Shown here in pieces: positions 16,649 through 25,348 of a stretch of 64,000 nucleotides of DNA. Position 1 is the stretch's first letter. Every line of letters begins with the position of its first letter. Made by a program: the position numbers and the translations under genes. The notes below the pieces were generated by a model, which saw only the letters and a list, made by a program, of their open reading frames with translations, ran no database searches and was not told where the DNA came from. The DNA comes from JAUIIK01 sp963709995 (GTDB lineage: Bacteria; Chloroflexota; Chloroflexia; Thermomicrobiales; CFX8): positions 186,001-250,000 of the forward strand of contig CAVPYN010000008.1 of assembly GCA_963709995.1 (NCBI GenBank). The letters are read 5' to 3'.

Positions 16649-18285
16649 CTTTGCCCGACAGGATCATATTGATCGGCCCGAGCGGCTCCGGCAAGTCGGC
16701 GACCGGCCGGATAGTTGCTTGCGAGCTCGGATACGAATTGATTGACACCGACACGGTCATTGAGTCAAAAATCGAGATGCCGATCGCCGAATTCTTCCAG
16801 CGATTCGGCGAGCCGGCATTTCGCGCCATCGAGCGTGATGTATTGGCGAAGGCCTGCGCAGTCAACCGCGCGGTCGTAGCTACCGGTGGCGGAGTTGTGC
16901 TGGACCCACGCAACTGGGCGGTGATGAGGCCCGGAAGCGCGATCATAGGGCTGATTGCTGCACCAGAAACCCTTGTAGATCGTGTGGCTCGCCAGTCGAT
17001 AGCGGAAGGTGAGTCTAGCGTACGACCGCTTCTTGCTGGCGATGCGCTCGAGCTGATGAACGAGATGCTCGAAGCGCGAGGGGCGTACTACAGACAGGCG
17101 GATACGACAGTTGACACCGGCGAACTGCCGCCACCGGAAGTGCTCCAGCAGATTAGGCGAGAGATTGACAAGCTCGGTGATCAGGGCCGCATCCCGTTTC
17201 TCTCAATCTTGACGCCGCTGGAGCGGTCGGACCTCCACATCGGGTCTGGAGCGCGCCGTTTTGCGGGAGACTTGATCGGTAGCAGGTGGCCGGATGCGCG
17301 CAATGTCTGGGTGGTGACAGATGCAAACGTGGCAAAACATTGGAGCTCTGGACTAGATGCCAGCCTGCAGGAAGCCGGTTTCGATACGCGGAGTCTCGTT
17401 ATTCCTCCCGGCGAGTCAAGCAAATCGCTTACCGGTTTGGCCACGATTCTGGATCGAATGACCTCAGGAACATCGAGGTCAGACGTGGTGGTGGCGCTCG
17501 GAGGCGGAGTGGTCGGGGATGTCGCGGGCTTCGCGGCGGCGGTCTGTTTGCGCGGTTTGCGCTTGGTGCAGATTCCCACATCGCTACTCGCCATGGTTGA
17601 TTCGAGCGTGGGCGGCAAGACAGGGGTAAACACAACCAGCGGAAAGAACATGGTCGGAGCCTTTTACCAACCGGGGTTAGTGATCATCGATCCTGACTAC
17701 CTCAGCACGTTGCCAGAGGTTGAATATCGGTCTGGCATGGCCGAAGTGATCAAGCATGCCTGGATTCAACCAAGCACGCCTCTCGGATCACGAGAGCTTA
17801 TGGGTCGGCTCGAAGCTCTCCAGTCATTGGATCCTATGCCCGGCGAGATGATATCGTCCGTTGTGGAGCAAAATGTGCGCACCAAGCATAGCGTCGTTCA
17901 GGTGGACGAGCGCGAATCCGGGCTGCGGATGATCCTGAACTTCGGTCATACCGCCGGTCATGCCATCGAATCCGATGGCTACAGATATCGCCATGGCGAA
18001 GCGGTGGGGTTGGGCATGATGGTTGCCATGCGTCTCGGCGTGATGCTCGATGTCACAAGCGGCGATGCGCTGGGCCGGTTGGAGCGTTTGCTGGAGCGAG
18101 CAGGTTTGCCGACACGAGTGGAAGGCAAAGCTGACGACGTGCTCCACAATATGAGGTCCGACAAGAAGAACATTGGCGGGAGGCAAAGGTGGATTGTGCC
18201 GCTCGGCTCAGGCGGAGTTGAGATCCGGTCTGACATTGGCGCGGATCTCGTCCGCGAGGCGCTCGTGCTTACTGGTGCGACCTGA
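16645..18285 (+). CDS. aroKB: Bifunctional shikimate kinase / 3-dehydroquinate synthase fusion
   Basis: A 546-residue fusion of two aromatic-amino-acid enzymes. Residues 1-170 are shikimate kinase: P-loop LIGPSGSGKSATGR, DTDTVIE, FGEPAFRAIE, ATGGGVVL and RPLLAG. Residues about 185-546 are 3-dehydroquinate synthase: VALGGGVVGDVAGF, QIPTSLLAMVDSSVGGKTGV, KNMVGAFYQP, RSGMAEVIKHA, and zinc-ligand segments LNFGHTAGHAIE and YRHGEAVGLGM. The two reactions are not consecutive (steps 2 and 5 of the shikimate pathway). The frame is clean through the junction, with no stop or internal start that would suggest a sequencing fusion. Fused AroKB proteins are known elsewhere, for example in Thermotoga. Confidence 0.95.
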   Translation: MTLPDRIILIGPSGSGKSATGRIVACELGYELIDTDTVIESKIEMPIAEFFQRFGEPAFRAIERDVLAKACAVNRAVVATGGGVVLDPRNWAVMRPGSAIIGLIAAPETLVDRVARQSIAEGESSVRPLLAGDALELMNEMLEARGAYYRQADTTVDTGELPPPEVLQQIRREIDKLGDQGRIPFLSILTPLERSDLHIGSGARRFAGDLIGSRWPDARNVWVVTDANVAKHWSSGLDASLQEAGFDTRSLVIPPGESSKSLTGLATILDRMTSGTSRSDVVVALGGGVVGDVAGFAAAVCLRGLRLVQIPTSLLAMVDSSVGGKTGVNTTSGKNMVGAFYQPGLVIIDPDYLSTLPEVEYRSGMAEVIKHAWIQPSTPLGSRELMGRLEALQSLDPMPGEMISSVVEQNVRTKHSVVQVDERESGLRMILNFGHTAGHAIESDGYRYRHGEAVGLGMMVAMRLGVMLDVTSGDALGRLERLLERAGLPTRVEGKADDVLHNMRSDKKNIGGRQRWIVPLGSGGVEIRSDIGADLVREALVLTGAT

Positions 18286-18357
18286 TATGAATCATGGCGC
18301 GACGTGCAATAATCGTCGTTGGATTTGCTGCGGGTGTACAGCGGGTGGGCAGGTGTT

Positions 18358-19323
18358 GTGACGATCGTTGTTTCGGGATCGCTTGCGTTCGACTACATTA
18401 TGAATTTTCCCGGGTACTTTGAAGATCACATCATCCCCGACAAGATTCACGTTCTCAACGTCTCGTTTCTCGTCGAATCGCTCGATCGACAGCGTGGCGG
18501 GATTGCCGGAAACATCGCCTATAACCTTGGATTGTTGCGCCAGCCTTGCCGGGTCGTAGGCACAGTCGGCAACGACTTCGATGAGTACCGCTTCGAGCTG
18601 GACGCGCTGGACATTGACACTTCGGCGATCGTAACGCTCGATGATCAGGTGACTGCGTCGGCTTTCATAACGACTGACCGGGCGGACAATCAAATCACTG
18701 GATTCTTTCCCGGCGCGATGGGAAAAGCCGGAGACTACAGCATCGTCCCGCATTTGAGCGAAGCTGATTTCGGTGTCGTTTCTCCAACCGCGCCAGCCGC
18801 CATGGTCCGTCATCTGCAGGAGTTGAAAGAGACAAACACATCCTATCTGTTTGACCCCGGCCAGCAAGTAATCGCCCTTTCGTCCGACGAATTGAGGGCC
18901 GGTCTCGATGGCGCCGCCATGCTCGCCGCGAACGATTATGAGCTTGCCTTGATCGAAGAGAAGACGAACATGACACGGGAGCAGATCGTCTCTTCGGTGC
19001 CAATCGTTGCCGTCACGTTCGGAGATCTGGGATCGACGATCTATGCCGATGGTCAGCTCTGGGAGATCCCGCCAGCCGAGCCATGGAGCGTCGTCGATCC
19101 GACCGGCGCGGGAGACGGTTATCGGGCTGGATTGATTGCAGGTTTCCGGTCCGGACTCTCCTGGGACGTAACTGGACGGATCGCTTCCACCGTTGCCGCC
19201 TATGTCGTCGAGAACAAGGGCACCCAGGCACATAGATTCGCGATAACCGAGTTCCGGGACCGATTCAGCGCCGAGTTCTCGGACTTTGCCGGCGCTCTGG
19301 ACCAACTGTTTGAGGACGTCTAG
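18358..19323 (+). CDS. Adenosine kinase (PfkB family)
   Basis: A 321-residue PfkB-family sugar kinase that most resembles bacterial adenosine kinases. It begins IVVSGSLAFDYIMNFPG, has the substrate-lid segment RQRGGIAGNIAYNLGLL near residue 45, and ends with the anion hole and catalytic Asp in VVDPTGAGDGYRAGLIAG. The start was set at GTG 18358, the first codon giving the normal N-terminus; ATG 18319 would add 13 residues. It lies 40 bases upstream of ahcY and then metK. AhcY releases adenosine, and removing adenosine pulls that reversible reaction forward, so adenosine is the likely substrate. Another nucleoside or sugar cannot be excluded by sequence alone. Confidence 0.85.
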   Translation: MTIVVSGSLAFDYIMNFPGYFEDHIIPDKIHVLNVSFLVESLDRQRGGIAGNIAYNLGLLRQPCRVVGTVGNDFDEYRFELDALDIDTSAIVTLDDQVTASAFITTDRADNQITGFFPGAMGKAGDYSIVPHLSEADFGVVSPTAPAAMVRHLQELKETNTSYLFDPGQQVIALSSDELRAGLDGAAMLAANDYELALIEEKTNMTREQIVSSVPIVAVTFGDLGSTIYADGQLWEIPPAEPWSVVDPTGAGDGYRAGLIAGFRSGLSWDVTGRIASTVAAYVVENKGTQAHRFAITEFRDRFSAEFSDFAGALDQLFEDV

Positions 19324-19363
19324 GCGGGATTCCGTTTCCCAACGAATTCGAGGAGGATGAGAA

Positions 19364-20638
19364 ATGGCTGAAACACGAACAATGGATTACGACATCAAGG
19401 ACCGCTCGCTTGCGGACGCGGGCCATCGCAGAATCGCCTGGGCGGCACGTGAGATGCCGGTCATCGGGATGATTCGGGAGCGCTTCACGGCTGATCAGCC
19501 GCTTGCAGGATTTCGGATTGTCGCCTGCGTTCACGTTACGACGGAGACCGCGAACCTCGCGCTGACGCTGCGAGACGGCGGGGCGGACGCGGTAATCTGC
19601 GCGAGCAATCCCCTTTCAACTCAGGACGACGTCGCGGCTGCTCTGGTTGACGAGGGCATTCCTGTCTTCGCAATTAAAGGCGAAGATGCTGATACTTACT
19701 ATCGTCACATCAACGCAGCTATCGACCACAAACCCCATATCGTCATCGATGATGGCGCGGACGTTGTGAGCGCCCTTCATCGGGAGCGGCGCGAGAGCCT
19801 TGGCGATATGGTGGGCGCCACGGAAGAAACGACAACTGGAGTCGTTCGGATGCGTGCGATGGAACGTCAGGGAGTGTTGGAGTTCCCCGTCATCGCGGTG
19901 AACGATGCCGATACCAAGCATTTCTTCGACAATCGGTACGGCACCGGTCAATCGACAATGGACGGCATCCTGCGCGCAACGAACATTCTGATTGCCGGAA
20001 AGCTAATCGTTGTCGCGGGATACGGCTGGTGCGGTAAAGGCATCGCGATGCGGGCGCGTGGTCTAGGCGCGAGAGTCATCGTGACCGAGATCGATCCAGT
20101 TAAAGCGCTTGAAGCAGCGATGGACGGTTTCCAGGTCTCGCCGATGAACGACGCAGCAAAGGTGGGCGACATCTTCATCACCGCGACCGGCAATATCAAT
20201 GTCATTGACCGTGATGACTTTGAAGCGATGAAGAATGGCGCAATTGTTGCGAACGCCGGGCACTTCAACTCCGAGATCAATATCCTTGCTCTGGAGGAGA
20301 TGGCTGGCGAAGGGCGCCGCGAACTTCGTCCGTTTGTTGAGGAGTATCAACTCACGCCGTATCAGAGCGTCGTGGTGCTTGGTGACGGCCGGCTGATCAA
20401 TCTCGCCGCAGCGGAAGGACACCCGGCGAGCGTCATGGACATGTCTTTCGCGAATCAGGCGATGGCGTGTTCCTATCTGGCACAGAATCATGCTGGTCTG
20501 GATAAGAAAGTCTATGACGTTCCGGAGGAAATCGACCGGCAGATCGCGCAGCTGAAGCTAGATAGTATGCAGATCTCGATCGATGAACTGACCGACGAGC
20601 AGCGGCAATATCTTGATTCATGGGAACACGGCACGTGA
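19364..20638 (+). CDS. ahcY: Adenosylhomocysteinase
   Basis: A 424-residue S-adenosylhomocysteine hydrolase, cytoplasmic, with tightly bound NAD. Motifs: ACVHVTTETANLALTLRDGGA, CASNPLSTQDDVAAAL, TEETTTGVVRM, VNDADTKHFFDNRYGTGQS and the Rossmann turn VVAGYGWCGKGIAMRA, then TATGNINVID and NAGHFNSEI. The length fits the shorter bacterial/archaeal form that lacks a ~40-residue insertion. The C-terminus ends WEHGT instead of the usual YRY-type tail. The gene is preceded by GAGGATGAG and follows the adenosine kinase gene; metK starts 58 bases later. Together they form a methyl-cycle operon. Confidence 0.96.
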   Translation: MAETRTMDYDIKDRSLADAGHRRIAWAAREMPVIGMIRERFTADQPLAGFRIVACVHVTTETANLALTLRDGGADAVICASNPLSTQDDVAAALVDEGIPVFAIKGEDADTYYRHINAAIDHKPHIVIDDGADVVSALHRERRESLGDMVGATEETTTGVVRMRAMERQGVLEFPVIAVNDADTKHFFDNRYGTGQSTMDGILRATNILIAGKLIVVAGYGWCGKGIAMRARGLGARVIVTEIDPVKALEAAMDGFQVSPMNDAAKVGDIFITATGNINVIDRDDFEAMKNGAIVANAGHFNSEINILALEEMAGEGRRELRPFVEEYQLTPYQSVVVLGDGRLINLAAAEGHPASVMDMSFANQAMACSYLAQNHAGLDKKVYDVPEEIDRQIAQLKLDSMQISIDELTDEQRQYLDSWEHGT

Positions 20639-20695
20639 ACGTAAGCAGCCACTCGTCATTCGTGTCGATCTAGAAGTTTGGAGCGATTCAGAGCA

Positions 20696-21922
20696 ATGTC
20701 GTCGTTTGCCAGTGCTGCCCGCACACATTTCACGTCCGAATCAGTGACCGAGGGCCATCCGGACAAGCTATGCGATCAGATATCAGACGCCGTCCTGGAT
20801 GCGATCATCCAGGACGATCCCAATGCGCGGGTAGCGTGCGAATCAGCGACGACTACCGGTCTTGTCGTCGTCATGGGCGAGATTACCACCAAGACGTACG
20901 TGGATATTCCTCGTCTTGTTCGGGACGTCGTGAAGGACGTCGGATATACCGATGCTCAATATGGTTTCGACTACCATACCTGTGGGGTGCTGACCTCGAT
21001 AAAGGAACAGTCTCCCGAGATCGGCGGCGCGGTCGGCACTGCCGGGCGGTCTGCGTCGTACGAGTCAGCTGACGACCTGAACGCGCTGGGAGCAGGCGAC
21101 CAGGGCATGATGATCGGCTATGCATCGAACGAAACGCCCGAGCATATGCCGTTGCCGATCGTGCTATCCCATGGCTTAACCAAGAGGCTAGCTGAAGCTC
21201 GCAAATCCGGCGAGCTTCCCTATCTGCGGCCCGACGGAAAGAGCCAGGTAACGGTCGAATACTCCTTTGGGCGGCCGGTGCGCGTACATGGGGTCGTCAT
21301 CTCTGCCCAGCACTCCGAGGATGTGCCCGAATCCCAATTGATGAGCGAGATCGAAGAACAGGTCATTCACCAGACTATCCCGTCAGGGTTGATCGACGCG
21401 GATACCGAGATCCTGATCAATCCCAGCGGCCGATTCACAATAGGTGGTCCGATGGGCGACGCCGGCTTGACCGGTCGGAAGATTGTTGTCGACACGTACG
21501 GCGGGATGGCGCGTCACGGAGGCGGCGCGTTCTCCGGCAAGGATCCGACGAAAGTTGATCGCTCCGGGGCGTATGCGGCGCGCTACGTCGCCAGGAACAT
21601 CGTTGCAGCGGGACTTGCCGAACGCTGTGAGATACAGGTTTCCTACGCGATTGGCGTAGCGCATCCTCTATCTATCCACGTTGAGACTTTTGGGACCGGC
21701 GTGATAAGCGATGAGAGAATCTCCAGCTTGATCACCGCATACTTCGACCTGCGACCCCGGGCGATCATTAACGATCTCGACCTGTGGCGTCCGATCTATC
21801 GACAGACCGCCTCCTACGGACATTTTGGCCGTCCCGATCTTGACTTGCCCTGGGAGCGCCTCGATAAGGCCGCCGAGCTTCGGGACGCAGTCGGCCTCGG
21901 CGTCGCGGGCGCAACAAGCTAG
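20696..21922 (+). CDS. metK: S-adenosylmethionine synthase
   Basis: A 408-residue methionine adenosyltransferase making SAM from methionine and ATP. Family signatures: FTSESVTEGHPDKLCDQISDAV at the N-terminus (catalytic His and Asp), GAGDQGMMIGYA, RPDGKSQVTVEY, GPMGDAGLTGRKIVVDTYGG and HGGGAFSGKDPTKVDRS. The start is ATG 20696, with GGAG 12 bases upstream; TTG 20678 in the same frame would add six residues. It follows ahcY in the same orientation and precedes a nucleotide-sugar reductase by 6 bases. The cluster therefore makes SAM and recycles its product. Confidence 0.96.
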   Translation: MSSFASAARTHFTSESVTEGHPDKLCDQISDAVLDAIIQDDPNARVACESATTTGLVVVMGEITTKTYVDIPRLVRDVVKDVGYTDAQYGFDYHTCGVLTSIKEQSPEIGGAVGTAGRSASYESADDLNALGAGDQGMMIGYASNETPEHMPLPIVLSHGLTKRLAEARKSGELPYLRPDGKSQVTVEYSFGRPVRVHGVVISAQHSEDVPESQLMSEIEEQVIHQTIPSGLIDADTEILINPSGRFTIGGPMGDAGLTGRKIVVDTYGGMARHGGGAFSGKDPTKVDRSGAYAARYVARNIVAAGLAERCEIQVSYAIGVAHPLSIHVETFGTGVISDERISSLITAYFDLRPRAIINDLDLWRPIYRQTASYGHFGRPDLDLPWERLDKAAELRDAVGLGVAGATS

Positions 21923-21928
21923 CAAACG

Positions 21929-22888
21929 ATGGCCGAGCCGACGCGGCGAGTCGTTCTGGTTACTGGCGCGGCGGGTTTCGCCGGGCGACACCTTGTGGCA
22001 GAACTTGCTCAGGAAACTGATTGGGACATTGTCGGTCTTTCCCGAAGGAAAACTGATTTCGGTAGACGCGCGAAGTCCGTCGCATGCGATCTGCTCGACC
22101 AGCCACTCGTCGATCGCGTAGTCTTGCGCTTTCGCCCAAATCTGGTCTTCCATCTGGCGGCTCAGAGCTACGTGCCGAAGGCTATCGCGGATCCTGGCAC
22201 GACGCTCACAAACAATATCCTGGGACAGGTCAACCTGTTTCAATCGCTGCTCAAGTTGGACCAGCGGCCGTCGGTGCTGATTGCGAGCTCAGGGGAGATA
22301 TATGGATCGCCTGACGACGCGAGCATACCGCTGGACGAGAACGCACCGCTCAAGCCTGGGAATCCTTATGCTGTAAGCAAGGCCACACAGGATCTGCTTG
22401 GCTATCAGTATCACCTGAGTAGCGATCTGCCGGTGGTCCGTGTTCGGCCCTTCAATCACGCGGGTCCGGGACAGTCTGACAGATTCGTGATGAGTGGGTT
22501 TGCGCGCCAGGTTGCGGAAGCCGAGGCAGGGAGAACCGAACCAACGATCCTCGTTGGCAATCTCGATGCAAAACGGGATTTCCTGGACGTGCGTGATGTC
22601 GTTCGCGCGTATCGCTTGATCATTGAGCGGGGCGCGCCGGGCGATGCGTACAACGTATGCTCCGGAGAGCCGACGGCGATCTCGTGGATTGTTGAGCGCC
22701 TCTTGAATTTGGCGTCAATTCCCCTCTCGGTCAAGCAAGACCCGGCCAGAATGCGTCCGTCTGATACGCCGGTCGTGTACGGCAACTCATCGAAGATCGC
22801 AACGCTGACCGGCTGGCATCCCAGGATTACGCTGGAGCAGACGATTCGGGATACCCTTGACTACTGGCGAGCCGCTTTCGTTCATTGA
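21929..22888 (+). CDS. rmd: NAD-dependent nucleotide-sugar epimerase/reductase (GDP-4-keto-6-deoxy-D-mannose reductase-like)
   Basis: A 319-residue extended SDR. It has LVTGAAGFAGRHLV at the N-terminus, FHLAAQSYVPKAIADP, the catalytic Ser in LIASSGEIYG, YAVSKATQDLLGYQYH with the Tyr-Lys pair, and RPFNHAGPGQSDRFV. These segments, especially FNHxGPGQ and KRDFLDVRDVVRAY, are typical of the GDP-4-keto-6-deoxy-mannose reductase (Rmd) and GDP-mannose 4,6-dehydratase branch. It probably makes a deoxyhexose donor for envelope or exopolysaccharide. The symbol is tentative. ATG 21929 lies 6 bases after metK, which suggests co-transcription, though the functional link is not clear. Confidence 0.82.
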   Translation: MAEPTRRVVLVTGAAGFAGRHLVAELAQETDWDIVGLSRRKTDFGRRAKSVACDLLDQPLVDRVVLRFRPNLVFHLAAQSYVPKAIADPGTTLTNNILGQVNLFQSLLKLDQRPSVLIASSGEIYGSPDDASIPLDENAPLKPGNPYAVSKATQDLLGYQYHLSSDLPVVRVRPFNHAGPGQSDRFVMSGFARQVAEAEAGRTEPTILVGNLDAKRDFLDVRDVVRAYRLIIERGAPGDAYNVCSGEPTAISWIVERLLNLASIPLSVKQDPARMRPSDTPVVYGNSSKIATLTGWHPRITLEQTIRDTLDYWRAAFVH

Positions 22889-22970
22889 TGGCCGCGGGGT
22901 AGATCATTTGTGGAGTGATGGCGACCTGGGTACGGCGGACTGCGATGTAGCATTGACAGGAGACGATTGA

Positions 22971-23210
22971 GTGAACCAACTCCAACGGCGAATTGCCGAG
23001 TACTACCTGTCGTTGCGGCTAAGCGCGCTGGCGGTTATGCCGGTCCTGGAAGCGCCGGACATCGAATTTCCGGCGCCGATCGTGCGTCCCGTAGCTAGCG
23101 CCCTTGACGATGGCTGGGATCCCCGCGAGATTGTATCCTCCGGAGGCAGGGACTTCGTGGTGACTTCAGAGCGGTCCTCGATCACCAGAATGCAAATCCT
23201 CCCCAACTAA
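22971..23210 (+). CDS. Small hypothetical protein
   Basis: A 79-residue open frame beginning with GTG 22971, preceded by AGGAGACGATTGA. It has no membrane segment or Cys motif. The N-terminal third is helical and slightly basic (QRRIAEYYLSLRL), the middle is Pro- and Ala-rich. I do not recognise it. The good ribosome site supports translation, but nothing else does. Confidence 0.45.
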   Translation: MNQLQRRIAEYYLSLRLSALAVMPVLEAPDIEFPAPIVRPVASALDDGWDPREIVSSGGRDFVVTSERSSITRMQILPN

Positions 23211-23484
23211 TCCGTGTTTCGAGGAGTCCGATCGCTCTCTCGTCACGGAGACTGACGCGGAGGGCATTCAGACGACCGAACAACTTTGTATTTAAGGGAC
23301 TTCCGCGTTCCAACTGGCGACCCGATCGACGCAACTGCCGGAGTGCTGGCAAGCTCCGGAAACACACGGTCTATTCAGGTGTCAAGCGAAGTATCCAGAC
23401 GTAGTCCTGACTGATGACACGGTCACGAAGCATGTCCGGCGGACTTTCGACTGGACCAGATTCCGGAATGCTCGACCCTTACCT

Positions 23485-23577
23485 GTCATCTCGACCGGAG
23501 CGGCAGCGGAGTGGAGAGATCTCAAGCAAGTACGAGGGCCCGTTGAACTGAGATTGCTCCGCTTCGGTCGAATTGAC
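23485..23577. repeat. Imperfect palindromic, MITE/REP-like element
   Basis: GTCATCTCGACCGGAGCGG (23485-23503) is an imperfect inverted copy of CCGCTTCGGTCGAATTGAC (23559-23577), with 16 of 19 positions matching. The left arm is followed by GAGTGGAGAGATCTC. The pattern resembles small dispersed intergenic repeats I know from other environmental genomes. Only one copy is in this window, so the repeat nature is inference. Confidence 0.45.
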
Positions 23578-23827
23578 GTACCTGTCCTCTGGCCAATTCC
23601 TTTGAAATGAAGCCTGGAGGGTGCCTGAAAAGGCTGCGTACTGGCCCGAAACAAGTCAGCCTGAGTTCGTCGAAGGATCTACGGCCGTCAGCATGGGTAT
23701 CCAGGAATGCCATTACGGTTGTGAATCTCGGTTGGGCTTCGTTGTCAGACACCCTCTCGTATCGAGCACAGGCGCCGCATTCATGGTGTATAGATGCGAT
23801 GTAGGCAGCTAGCGATGGTGATCGATG

Positions 23828-23865
23828 CTTTCCCGGCTGGCGCACACAAGTGCCAGCCGGGAAAG
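23828..23865. terminator. Strong hairpin downstream of the SWIM gene
   Basis: CTTTCCCGGCTGGC (23828-23841) pairs perfectly with GCCAGCCGGGAAAG (23852-23865), a 14-bp stem with a ten-base loop. It lies 15 bases after the stop of the minus-strand gene. No T-run follows on either strand. Confidence 0.6.
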
Positions 23866-23879
23866 ACACAAAATACGGG

Positions 23880-24431
23880 CTAACTGGTTGCGCTGGGCAC
23901 GCTAAATGAAAACGGTTGCCCGGCGGTCTGTTGATCCTCCGATAGCATGTCATGAAGGATCTTTTGCATGGCCATCACATGAGCGCACGTCCCATGCACT
24001 TCAAAACCGTGACAATCGCAGTTGAAATCGGACCCGTTCATCTCGATCCGGTGGTCCTGGTGGCTGCCACGCAAGGTGGCCTTAAATGAGACGAATCTAA
24101 CGCGTTCTGGTTCCGCCGCGTAGTGTCGAGCCTTTTCGATCTGGCTGACGTAGCTTGAGTACTGCTGCGAGAAACTGAATGGCGCTGTGCTCGTCTGCTG
24201 GTCATCGGTCAGCATCGGAGCAAGTATCTTCTGAAGGGCCATGATATGGGAGCTTGTGCCAATGGCTTCAAAGCTATGGGATGTGTCGGTGAATTCGATG
24301 TCGCGCATACACACGCGATGCTCACCATTCTCGCCGTCAAACAGAACCTCGATTTCCTGAAACCTTACCCGCTCCGGCTCCTCAGCATATCGGCGAGATT
24401 TCTCGATTTTCGAGATCATTGATGAATTCAA
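23880..24431 (-). CDS. Tandem SWIM-type zinc-finger protein, first copy degenerate
   Basis: A 183-residue protein made of two homologous halves. Each has an IEKxRxYAxEPERVRF helix, a beta-rich segment, then the motif region and a helix HxMAxQKIL followed by an EDQQ/DDQQ acidic end. In the second half (about residues 138-152) the sequence FNCDCHGFEVHGTCAH gives CxC...CxH, the SWIM zinc-finger pattern. In the first half the matching stretch FTDTSHSFEAIGTSSH has lost all three Cys but keeps the His. The start is TTG 24431 with GGAG six bases upstream; ATG 24419 is an alternative. SWIM domains bind nucleic acid or protein; the role of this short stand-alone form is unknown. It is transcribed away from mobA. 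Confidence 0.75.
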   Translation of the reverse strand: MNSSMISKIEKSRRYAEEPERVRFQEIEVLFDGENGEHRVCMRDIEFTDTSHSFEAIGTSSHIMALQKILAPMLTDDQQTSTAPFSFSQQYSSYVSQIEKARHYAAEPERVRFVSFKATLRGSHQDHRIEMNGSDFNCDCHGFEVHGTCAHVMAMQKILHDMLSEDQQTAGQPFSFSVPSATS

Positions 24432-24712
24432 TCAGCGCTCCAATCCGGTGTTTTCCAAATACGTCCCCTGTTCCGAACACCAGCACCAGACCGACGCAAA
24501 CAAAAATCGCCACGGCGTGAAGCCGGGCGATGGAGTCGATCGGTGGTATTCTGGCGAGACCCGTTCATTGTGGGCCTTCCCCTCGTTCGAGATTCGGACG
24601 ATAGGCAGAGTGTAGCAGATGAGCGAGACAGTTCGAAGAGCATTTTGGTCACGGCTCCGCAGTCTAGTCGCGTAGGCGATGCAGATTCGCCGGTCGGGAA
24701 GCAAGGGTTCTC

Positions 24713-25345
24713 TTGACATCTGTGCAACGAATTTCGCTTGCAATTCTTGCGGGCGGGCGCAGCTCCAGGATGGGCCGCGATAAAGCGATGCTCCCATACG
24801 GTGAGGGAGATCTGCTGGATCACATGATTAACGTCGCAAATCAGGTGAGACACTCCAGAGAAACACTGGTGATTGGAGATCGATCGGAGTACCACAGGCG
24901 TGGAGCGCGAGTGATTGCCGATCTCTGGCCAGGAATGGGACCGTTGGGTGGGATCGCAACGGCGCTAGAGGTATCTTCCACTGATCGAGTATTCTTGCTT
25001 GCCGTCGACATGCCATTTGTGTCTCTATTACTGCTGCATGCTATGGCGGAGCATGAAAGTGAAGCCGACATCGTTGTTCCTGGAGTGCCTGAATCGGATC
25101 GAACGGGTGGCGAAGCGAGGACGAGGCTCCATGTCCTGCACGCGATTTACCGGAAGCGCTGCCTCCCATATGCTGTACGCCAGCTCACCACGGGAGATCT
25201 CAAGGTCACGAGCATCTATGACGATGTTCGTGTTGAGATCCTGGACCCCGCGTGGATTTCGACGTACGATCCCGACCTCCGGTCGTTCGAAAACGTGAAT
25301 CGACCGGAAGACTACGCACGTGTGATGTCAGAACGAAGACGATAG
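24713..25345 (+). CDS. mobA: Molybdenum cofactor guanylyltransferase MobA
   Basis: A 210-residue nucleotidyltransferase that adds GMP to molybdenum cofactor. It has the family N-terminus LAILAGGRSSRMGRDKAML with the GTP-binding Gly-rich loop and Lys, DLWPGMGPLGGIATALE near residue 65, and LLAVDMPFVS, which carries the metal-binding Asp. The C-terminus ends FENVNRPEDYAR, typical of MobA (NINTPEDL). The start is TTG 24713 or possibly GTG 24722, three codons later. The partner moeA is encoded at 15.3 kb, but no molybdoenzyme is in the window. A small protein gene follows 3 bases after the stop. Confidence 0.9.
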   Translation: MTSVQRISLAILAGGRSSRMGRDKAMLPYGEGDLLDHMINVANQVRHSRETLVIGDRSEYHRRGARVIADLWPGMGPLGGIATALEVSSTDRVFLLAVDMPFVSLLLLHAMAEHESEADIVVPGVPESDRTGGEARTRLHVLHAIYRKRCLPYAVRQLTTGDLKVTSIYDDVRVEILDPAWISTYDPDLRSFENVNRPEDYARVMSERRR

Positions 25346-25348
25346 ATC

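Larger units (their letters stand above)
23211..23879. other. Long non-coding region with repeat-like elements
   Basis: About 670 bases with no convincing gene. It holds an imperfect palindromic element at 23485-23577, a CTGAGTTCGTCGAAGGATCT motif near 23662-23681 of the kind found dispersed in many genomes, and a strong hairpin at 23828-23865. Open frames here have no family features. Confidence 0.6.

Noticed and set aside
18292..19305. 337-residue minus-strand open frame
   Set aside because: Mirror of the adenosine kinase gene; composition follows codon shadows and no family motif is present.
24382..24513. Possible 43-residue membrane peptide (GTG 24513) upstream of the SWIM gene
   Set aside because: It overlaps the start of the SWIM gene by about 50 bases and has no clear ribosome site; the hydrophobic stretch alone is not enough.
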